A stretch of 64,000 bases of DNA, taken from Kalmusia sp. IMI 367209 (Eukaryota; Ascomycota; Dothideomycetes; Pleosporales; Didymosphaeriaceae). Each line of letters starts with the position of its first letter. The stretch's first letter is position 1. A model generated the notes under the pieces. The model was not told the origin of the DNA. It searched no databases and saw nothing but the letters and a program-made list of their open reading frames with translations. The position numbers and the translations under genes were made by a program. Positions 56,797 to 64,000 of this stretch are shown here, one piece after another. The stretch spans positions 2,976,001 to 3,040,000 of the forward strand of contig JAPEUQ010000002.1 of assembly GCA_027946365.1 (NCBI GenBank), in the 5' to 3' direction.

Positions 56797-57493
56797 CTAA
56801 AAGGACCATTGAATCCCATGGTTTAGAAGGTAGCGGTTAAAGACAATTTCTCTTCCTATGTCGCGCAGCGCATTGGCGAGAAGACCATCTTTAGTGAGGG
56901 CAACGGTGTACATAGATTTGAACTGCTTCCCCTCGATGATTTTGAAGAGTAGTGCTACAAATTGTTCACCCGTAAGCTCTCTAAATCGGCGTATCTTCAA
57001 AACTTCCGGGGTATTCGACTTGAAATCAAAGCCTACTGTCTTTGTTTAACGTTGCTTGTTCATGATCTTGAGCCGATTGAACTTTTAGTACGTTCCATTT
57101 ACAGGACGGATGTATACCACGCTCCCTTACCCATTGGAAGGTCCTCATGCTCCTATGAGCCGTATAAGTTGGTTTTTCTTTCAATGTCGATCGAGCGGAT
57201 CGCGGTTTTGAAGAGGAGTCGATGTGTTCAGCACGTAGAATTAGATCTTGTTGCATTTCACGACAGGAGATGAGAAAGGTTGTGAACATGAAGAATGCCT
57301 ATGTCGAATGTTGGTGGCTGGAAGTTGAACGGAGTAGCAGTGTGCTCGTGTTGCGGGATAAGCTGAGCACATACAGTCCGAGGCGGATACGCCAGGTGGT
57401 ATCTAGATAGCTATGAAACCAAATGTAAGAGTCGAAAGGTAGAAGATTGAGATTTGTCTGTGTCCTTGCTCGAGGCGGCAGCTTCGAACACAA
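56797..57493 (-). other. possible gene remnant or unresolved gene
   Basis: The minus strand reads GFDFKSNTPEVLKIRRFRELTG (shown for its position near 57020-56960), then a well-formed C-terminal sequence through REIVFNRYLLNHGIQWSF to a stop at 56797. Two other frames upstream (57026-57289 and 57299-57493) also look protein-like. I could not join them with a convincing intron, and I recognise no family. It may be a decayed F-box-like gene or a real gene with unusual splicing. Confidence 0.25.
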
Positions 57494-58056
57494 ACAACAC
57501 AGTAATCCATAAGGATAATCGACTTCAAGGTGATTCCTTGAAGAGCTTACGCATTACAAATATCAATTTCGATTTTTGAAAATTGCCGACACTTTTCCAC
57601 GTCGTGTCATTGTGGCCATTACCCGCTCAAGGACGTTGATGTTCGGCCCTACAGGTGAGAGACAGAGGCGAAGGAAAAGTATCCGGCGCTTACCAAGATT
57701 CCTGGTCCGCATGCGACCACCCAACAACTAGAATTTTCTCAGACAGAGGTCAGCTAGCAATTGATAATTGTACGTGTAGCAGCATTTGCCAATGGCGCCA
57801 CATGGATAGGTCCCGGGCTTTGCTGAGTGAGCTCCACTAGATGCAGCTTTACCCCGCTACGTCATTACCAATATTTCCGCAGCGCGGAAGTGCCTCGGAA
57901 CTGCAGCATAGCTTTGTCGTGACCTCTATATATCTCTTGCCTGTACCTCAATTCTCTTTCACCATCCTAACTACTAGAGGCGCATAGCTTCGTCTAAGAA
58001 ATCGACTTTTGCCTTTATCCAATATAGTTACTTATTACCAGCATTCGATACGCAAG
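57494..58056. other. intergenic with MDR promoter
   Basis: 563 nt upstream of the MDR gene. A TATA-like CTATATATC near 57926 lies 130 nt before the ATG. Confidence 0.35.
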
Positions 58057-59123
58057 ATGTCCGACACCATGAAGGCAGTAGGTCTGTAAGTCCAAGCCAT
58101 TTTTGCAATCAACCCACTAATACCTCCATAGATATCGAAGGCGGTAAAGGTTCTATTTCCGCCCTCCATATCGCCAGCGTTCCCCGCCCAAAGCTCGCCG
58201 CCTCCCAAGCCCTCGTCCGCGTGAAAGCCTTCGGCCTCAATCGCATGGACCTCCTCCAGCGTGAAGGCCTATATCCAGTCCCCGAAGGCGCTTCCAAAAT
58301 CCTCGGCGTAGAATTCAGCGGCACGATCGAAGAGCTTGGCGCCGACGGCGGCGGCAGGGAAGGCTTCAACAAGGGCGACGAGGTATTCGGACTGGCGTAC
58401 GGAGGCGCGTATGCGGAGTACATCGCCGTCAGTACGCATATGCTAGTACGGAAGCCCAAAGAGTTGGGATGGGAGCAATGTGCGGGTGTTCCTGAGACTT
58501 GGATCACGGCGACGCAGGCTATGTATTTGATTTCGCACTTCAAGCCGGGGAAGTCGATCCTGTGGCATGCGGCGGCGTCGTCGGTGTCTATTGCGGGTAT
58601 TCAGCTCTCGCTCGCGGACGGCGCGTCTGCAGTCTATGCGACCGCACGCCAGGACGAGAAATGTGAGTTTGTCGTTAAGGAGCTCGGCGCCACCGCTGCC
58701 TTCAACACCACGACACAGAACTGGTCTGAGGAAGTGCTCAAAGCGACCAATGGTAAGGGTGTGGACATCATCATCGATTTTATCGGCGCGCCCTACTTCG
58801 CCGACAATTTGAATGCGCTTGCGAGGGATGGCGTGTGTGTCAGTTTAGGGGCCATGGGCGGCTCAAAGCTGCCAGAGGGTGTGGATATGAGTGCATTTGT
58901 AAGGAAGAGGATCTCGTTTGTAGGAAGCAGCTTAAGGAGCAGAGACGAGGACTATCAGGGGAAATTGCGAGACCAGCTCGTGGAACATGCGTTGCCGCGT
59001 TTCAAGGACGGGCGATTCAAGATACTTATCGATAAGGTGCTCCCATGGGAGCAGATCCAGGACGCGCATCGATTGTTGGAGGAGAACAAGACGAAGGGAA
59101 AGGTCATTTGTACGATTGCGTAG
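58057..59123 (+). CDS. quinone oxidoreductase-like MDR protein
   Basis: Two exons (58057-58081, 58132-59123) give 338 residues. The first exon is only 25 nt; the donor GTCTGT is weak, but this is the only donor near there that keeps frame and yields KAVDIEGGKG. FGLNRMDLLQREG and LGVEFSGTIEEL are typical of the MDR quinone oxidoreductase (TP53I3/PIG3-like) group. HAAASSVSIAGIQL is the coenzyme-binding segment, ending with TTKGKVI-type C-terminus (ENKTKGKVICTIA). There are no catalytic zinc Cys, as expected for NADPH:quinone reductases. It reduces quinones or alpha,beta-unsaturated carbonyls in the cytosol. Confidence 0.83.
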
Positions 59124-59465
59124 TCCAGAGGATGCAATGTACAGCGGACTGTTGTTTTAAAACAGTCGGACGAACTTTTTCTTGTCAAAAAAAGAAACTC
59201 TCACAAGCAGCCCAGTGGGTAATGAAAAGTCTCGCGCAGCTCAGATCCATCAACGACTTATACCCATGTTATCCAGTGTATTCTCCAATGAGTGTTGCAA
59301 AAATGAACTCGACAGAAACACAGGTGGCAGTTGTGTCCCCATTCTTGTGAGTCACCGGCCATGAAAGCATACATAGTCATCCACAACCTTACAAAATAAG
59401 CCAGACCTCCTCAAGCAACACTACCAAAAAGTCCACACATCCTCTCTTCGCGGGCCAAAAAGGAA
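59124..59465. other. intergenic
   Basis: 342 nt between the MDR stop and the tRNA, containing the MDR 3' end; no gene seen. Confidence 0.4.
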
Positions 59466-59546
59466 CGACGTGGGCCAGATTCGAACTGACGCTCCCGAAG
59501 GAACAAGATTTCTAGTCTTGCGCGATAACCACTCCGCCACCACGCC
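59466..59546 (-). tRNA. tRNA-Ser (AGA)
   Basis: The minus strand folds into a type II tRNA of 81 nt. GGCGTGG pairs with CCACGTC (one G-U), followed by discriminator G. The D arm is GCGGAGTGGTTATCGC, the anticodon loop CTAGAAA has anticodon AGA, a long variable arm GTTCCTTCGGGAGC follows, and the T arm is TTCGAAT flanked by paired GTCAG/CTGGC. The long variable arm and AGA anticodon identify serine. No intron is visible. Confidence 0.92.
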
Positions 59547-60882
59547 TTGTCCTGTGATTTGATGGAATTTTCGACGGCCCAGCAAAACTATATACCACTA
59601 TGTTGATACCCCAAGCTCTCAAACCAAGACGCCATCGATTTGTATAAGCTAATTACCTGCAGGATAGAATTCTCAATGGTGCGGGCGCGTGTTTCTACGA
59701 TTGGCTCGGTTCAGGGGCTGCATGTGTGGAGTCTAGCGTTCGGTGGAGGGACCCTCCATCGCGGGAAACGAACGCTGCTAACGGATGCGGTAAAAGTAGA
59801 CAAAGCATTATTAAAGGTCTAGCATAGAGCCGGTATATTTTCCAAATGCTCACGAGCAATCGTACAAACGGAATTTTTTTTTTTTCGAGCTTCGACGGTC
59901 GTGATATTAGACGCAGACCGAGCCTAACATACCTCCTGGCGTCATGCCTCTGCGAAAAATAACACCCACGTAAATAGATCTGGCATTATATAAACCTGAT
60001 CACTCGTTCACATCTATGTCTCCGCACTTTGGCCCGCCTTCGAAGCGATCAGGGTCCGCTACGGGATCCTGAAGGAACATCGCGAACCGACAGCGGCCAA
60101 CACCTCGTTTGATTGGATGCTATCGTCCTGGCAGCAACACGTTCGGCACAAGCACATCGATCCTTCTGTGTGATATATTTGGCCTTGCTTTGCTTTGCCA
60201 GTTTGTTTGTTGATTGAAGGACAATCGAAGCGCGCGAAGCGACGGGAAACTCGAGATATCTGTAAATATATTGTGCATTCTGGGCTGGTCTATACTGCAG
60301 AGAACTGATGATTAGCATCTTGCAGGCCCCTAAGGTGGTCTGGGATATCAATAGAAGAGAAAGCCTGTCATTTCTTTTTGTCTGTCTTGACTAAATACAC
60401 ACGCTTAGATATGCCTTTAGCACCGCTACTAAGTGCCTTTTCCCGTCACTTATTGGAAAGTTGACCTTGATGTATTAGTCTTCGGTTTACACAGGACATT
60501 AGTCTCCATGCGTCCAGAAGCATAATTTCAAGACCTGAGTCATGATATCTGTTCCTCATTTGTAATGAGGCTTGGATGGATATTGACAGCTACATGGCCT
60601 CAAGCCAAAGGATTAAATCATCAGTATGTAAACAACTTATATTGGCATGAACCCCTCCTCCTGCCACTTTGCGGTACAGATACGTATCGCATAATGTATC
60701 TGGCCTTCTGAAGAACTACTCTTCGTAGCGTGGTAACTCTGCTTCTTGCGAAACTGCAGCGGGTCCCGTCCCTTTGTGCATACGCCTCCAGCGCACCAGG
60801 ACCAATTCCGCTGGTAAGGTATCTATCTTCTTCCTCTTCTACCAATTCTGTAAATTTATTGTGTATTATCTTCTCAAACATC
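59547..60882. other. intergenic, Sld5 3' region
   Basis: 1.3 kb between the tRNA and the Sld5 stop. It has a poly-T run near 59874-59886; the leftmost part should contain the tRNA promoter context. No gene seen. Confidence 0.4.
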
Positions 60883-61694
60883 TCATATCAACTCCAGGTC
60901 CCCACTGGCCACCCACCCTCTAATCGCACTCCACCGCACCACCCACACATCCCCCCTCTTCATCTCGAACCGCCGATCCGTTCCCTCGACCGCAACCTCA
61001 CCCACATCCCTCAGCACCCTCACAAAGACTGCCGCATCCTCGTCCGGCTTGTCCACCATGCTGATGCCCCCGGTCGTGTCGTCCATCCGCTGCAGGCTAC
61101 CAGGGAATTGCGAAAGGAACGAGGAAGCGTAGTGCGAAGAGAGCAGCGCCTGGTGCGAAGTCAGGTACTGGTGTTCGGAGGGCGAGAGGAGCGGCTGCGG
61201 AGTGGACAGGGAGGACGTATGCCGTGCTTCGATGTGGAGCGGATGCAACTCGATCTGCGTGCCGTGTTAAGTTGGAGCCCTGCACGTTGGGGGGGAACAG
61301 AGACAACGAACCTTTTTTAACCTCGCGCGGAGGAAGCTGCGCACGAGAAACTTGAACCTTTCCAACTCCGTCTGGACGATGATCAACTTGAAGCTTGTTT
61401 TGGGATCCATGGACCCCGTCTGGTCTTCCACGAGCTCGATCTACCCGCTGCCGTTAGCTTCCTGGGTGCGTTCCCACTGCCTTCTCGGCCTCAGCCATGG
61501 TCTCCAGTGTGCGTATGCAGACGTACCTGCCGTCGTATCCTCTCTAGGACACGCTCCATCAAGTCAGCCGGCCATGGTAGTATTTCGGGCGCGACGCGCT
61601 CGGCGACCCATGCCCGCGTCAACTCCTGGAGATCACGCGTTTCCAGCGGTGTCGTATCAACGGCAACCTCCGCGAGCAAGTCATCGATGTCCAT
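60883..61694 (-). CDS. SLD5: GINS complex subunit Sld5
   Basis: Three exons (61694-61527, 61440-61312, 61254-60883) with introns of 86 and 57 nt give 222 residues from the ATG at 61692-61694. The N-terminus [10 protein letters not shown] and the helix around [18 protein letters not shown] are characteristic of Sld5. [21 protein letters not shown] across exon 2 is the core GINS-A helix, and the C-terminal domain ends with [25 protein letters not shown] beta-strands, the best conserved part. Sld5 with Psf1-3 forms GINS, which activates the Mcm2-7 helicase at origins. Length matches the family and no lesion is seen. Confidence 0.92.
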
Positions 61695-62886
61695 GGTGGT
61701 CAAAAACAATGGGCACCATTCCACGCGTCATAAAGGCTCGTGTCTCACAGGCTTGCTTGGAATTTGGGGCGTTTCAAGACAGTTCTAAGACAGTGCGGGA
61801 TGGGTGGGGCAGCCATGGTGGGGTCGAGGGCCCGAGTCGTGTAGCTTAGCGCGACGCGTCGCTATTGGCCAATTGCAGTTTTGATAAGCGAGACATCACC
61901 AGGCAAGTATCAGGCACACGACTTTGTATATAGTTTTTTCATTTTCAATGAGCAGACAGACCCTTTCGGTCGACCGTCGTCTCTCCTCCACATTATGACG
62001 AGGTACCTAGATCACTACCTTCTAATCCTCTCTGCGCGGCCCAAGAACCTCCATTTGTACGCCGACTGTCCATCTACACGCCTCGCCCCTGGCCCGCAGA
62101 GAAAAAGTAGTAAGCGGATAAGTACAATCGAGTCAGTGGAGACCCCAAGAAGATATCAAGCAAAGAAGGTTCTTTTGCTTGAACAGAAGTCAGGAGAGAT
62201 GATGCTGGAAGGAGACCCGAGGAACCAAAAAGCGCAACCGATGCCAAGGATGGAATGGGACGGTAAAGAGTTCAATCTGTGTGCGGGGGCGGATGCCGAG
62301 GTAGGCGGGATAAAGCAGAGTCGAAAAGAGATGATGTGTGTCCAATGCAGGTGTGGATGGTGTTGGGGGCTCATAGGCCTGAGTTGTATTTGTTTCGTGA
62401 TGGTTGTTCAGATTGTTATTCGAACGTGAGAGCAAGTTTTCAGCTCTTCAGGGGCATAGAAAGATCCGTGAGGATGGACATGAATAAAACAAAAGAAATT
62501 AAGCTCGCGAGGCAGCCGTCTTCTGCTGCTGTCTAAGCTTGCTAGAAAACAAAAATGGGTATCCAGCAACTCTCGCGAGAAGGTAAATAGTAGCATGGCC
62601 GGAGCAGTGAAGCTAGATGCAATGCAGAAAGGTCAGGACAGGACGGCCGAGTAGCCCCAAAATGGGCTACTCGCTATCGAAATAGTGATTGCCGTCCGTC
62701 CAAAACCGAGGACCGATGCAGCAAGGTCAAAGGGTAATCGCTTAAACGCCGCAAAGGGTGAAGTTAGGATGGGACTAAACGCCAGGCTGAACGTCGAATG
62801 CCAGTCAATGAATAACGCCGTGAGCCAATTCGCCGTCAAGGTTGTTTGGAGATCGTTAAGGAAATCATGGGCCGCCCGCCACAGGC
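61695..62886. other. intergenic with Sld5 promoter and Cdc25 3' region
   Basis: About 1.2 kb between the Sld5 ATG and the Cdc25 stop. A 182-codon plus-strand ORF at 61881 has no homology signal or splice support and is probably chance. No gene annotated. Confidence 0.4.
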
Positions 62887-64000
62887 TCAGTACGAGGCCA
62901 TGCGACGAGAGGCGCCTATTCGTCCAACGTTGAATATATCGTCACCAAGTGTCATAACGCCCCCGCTTCTTGAACGGGCAACGGCGGTGGGTGAGTCTTC
63001 CATTTGACATGATTGCTGGCCGAACGCGAACGTTTGAGCTCGGTTGAGCTTGGAGCGCTGTCGAACCTTGGCCATGCCACGCTCGCACGAGGCCTGATGT
63101 TCTTCTGCGTTCATCTTCACCCAGCATTGGGGATAGCAGAGGTCACGGTGTGATTCGTAAAATGCGCTGTAGCCTCCATCCAAGATGTACACTTCTGGAT
63201 ATGTCAACTGAGGGTAGCGGTGAGCATTGATCTTGCGATCCTCCTCACGAAGGAATTTTGCCCTGCACTGGGTCAGCATGTTGAACGATGATCAGAACAT
63301 GTCAACGACTTACATGAGGGGTGCACGATGCGCAGAGAATTCGCAGTGTAGTATCAGAAGCGTGTTAGTAGGGTCTGAAGGGGCGTTGGACCCAAACAGC
63401 CGTGCTGCTAGCTTCTCTTTTTCACAGTAGTTGGCCGCGCCATTGATATGTCCACCTTTGTATTCGTACTCGAACCGACAATCGATGACGTGCTTTTGGT
63501 CGTAGAGATGGTCATACTGGCCGTTGAGAATGTCAATTAGTGTTCCACCAGTGATGCGAGGCAAGCTGTCTGGTTCGCTGGGCTGGGTGAAATGAGGAAG
63601 CTTGAGACCAGGTGCACTGTCAATGTCCATCACAGACTGTAAGCCGCTTGGCGTGTAGCTGTCCTTGTCTTGCTTTGCGTTCATCACATCCCCCGGGTGC
63701 TCAAACATGCTAAGAGATCTGCGGATCTTGGAGGGCCGCCGAGACGGACCTGCGGAAGCCTTCCTGATGTTGGCACCGATGGGTCTAGGCCTCGAAAGAC
63801 CTAGCGAAGGGTTCGACATGGGCCGACGCTCTTGCGGAGGGGACATGGCGAAGCACTCGTCCAGGGATGGGGTAGAGACGTTTGACGTGTCAACACCTGC
63901 GCCGAACAAGAAAGCCGGAAGTGCATCCTTCTCACGCGTTTTGATCGATACCGTGTTAGTTGAATAGTTCTTGGTGCGGGCAAGAGCAGGACGGATCAAG
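62887..64000 (-). CDS. Cdc25-type M-phase inducer phosphatase, 5' end off the window
   Basis: Two visible exons (>64000-63314, 63262-62887) joined by a 51-nt intron that falls directly after the active-site loop. The loop HCEFSAHR contains the catalytic Cys and Arg of the rhodanese-like CX5R fold, and the following exon starts with the expected AKFLREEDRKIN helix and contains YPEVYILDGGY. Upstream, the window shows a regulatory region with Ser/Pro-rich sites and SRRPSKIRRSLSMFEHPGDV, the last part of which precedes the catalytic domain in fungal Cdc25/nimT/Mih1. The protein dephosphorylates Cdk1 at Tyr15 to start mitosis. At least 353 residues are visible. Confidence 0.9.

Noticed and set aside
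58082..58131. GTAAGT donor at 58086 for the MDR intron
   Set aside because: It is the stronger consensus but puts exon 2 out of frame; the GTCTGT donor 4 nt earlier keeps frame.
61881..62429. 182-codon plus-strand ORF
   Set aside because: No recognisable domain, no splice or promoter support; antisense to UTR of core genes.

Overview
This is a filamentous ascomycete (Pezizomycotina) genome segment. The evidence is the many genes split by GT-AG introns of about 45-150 nt, two complete Zn2Cys6 regulators, two HET-domain genes, a fungal-type TPR protein with a STAND-like N-terminus, DUF6594, GH131 and cutinase genes, and patches that look eroded by repeat-induced point mutation. A Dothideomycete is my guess, but the sequence does not prove it. 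Gene models come from hand translation of both strands. Proposed introns were accepted only if they restored family motifs and kept total coding length divisible by three.

Layout. 1-1124 (-): 3' part-gene for a Cys/His-rich protein running off the left edge. 2535-9343: a probable catabolic cluster of a Zn2Cys6 regulator (-), an FAD-dependent amine/amino-acid oxidase-like enzyme (-) and a divergent MFS transporter (+). 9728-13873: phosphoglucomutase/phosphoribomutase (-) and a cytochrome b5-fused sphingolipid delta-8 desaturase (+). 14082-15534: two tandem related genes of unknown function, the second frameshifted. 15994-20631: second Zn2Cys6 regulator (-), a secreted AYG1-like alpha/beta hydrolase (+) and a GST-like protein (+).

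21159-29936 is an accessory island: a lipocalin-like pseudogene, a broken NLR-like gene, a TA-rich possible RIP remnant, a STAND-N/TPR gene with near-identical repeats and a decayed tail, and a HET gene with a single in-frame TGA. Both broken nonself-recognition genes carry a stop where a Trp is expected.

30922-34520: an FMN-dependent luciferase-like monooxygenase next to a Seo1/Soa1/Liz1-like MFS transporter. 35635-38978: F-box-like LPAELRN protein and a Moco-sulfurase-like protein without a MOSC domain. 40381-43446: a HET-domain protein with three ubiquitin-interacting motifs near its C-terminus, the most unusual gene here. 44436-51458: GH131 glucanase, an opsin-related pseudogene, a cutinase and a small secreted protein, suggesting plant-associated or saprotrophic life. 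51851-55801: DUF6594 membrane protein and a Dal5-type MFS transporter. 58057-64000: a quinone-oxidoreductase-like MDR enzyme, tRNA-Ser(AGA), the GINS subunit Sld5, and the C-terminal part of a Cdc25 phosphatase running off the right edge; this end looks like conserved core genome.
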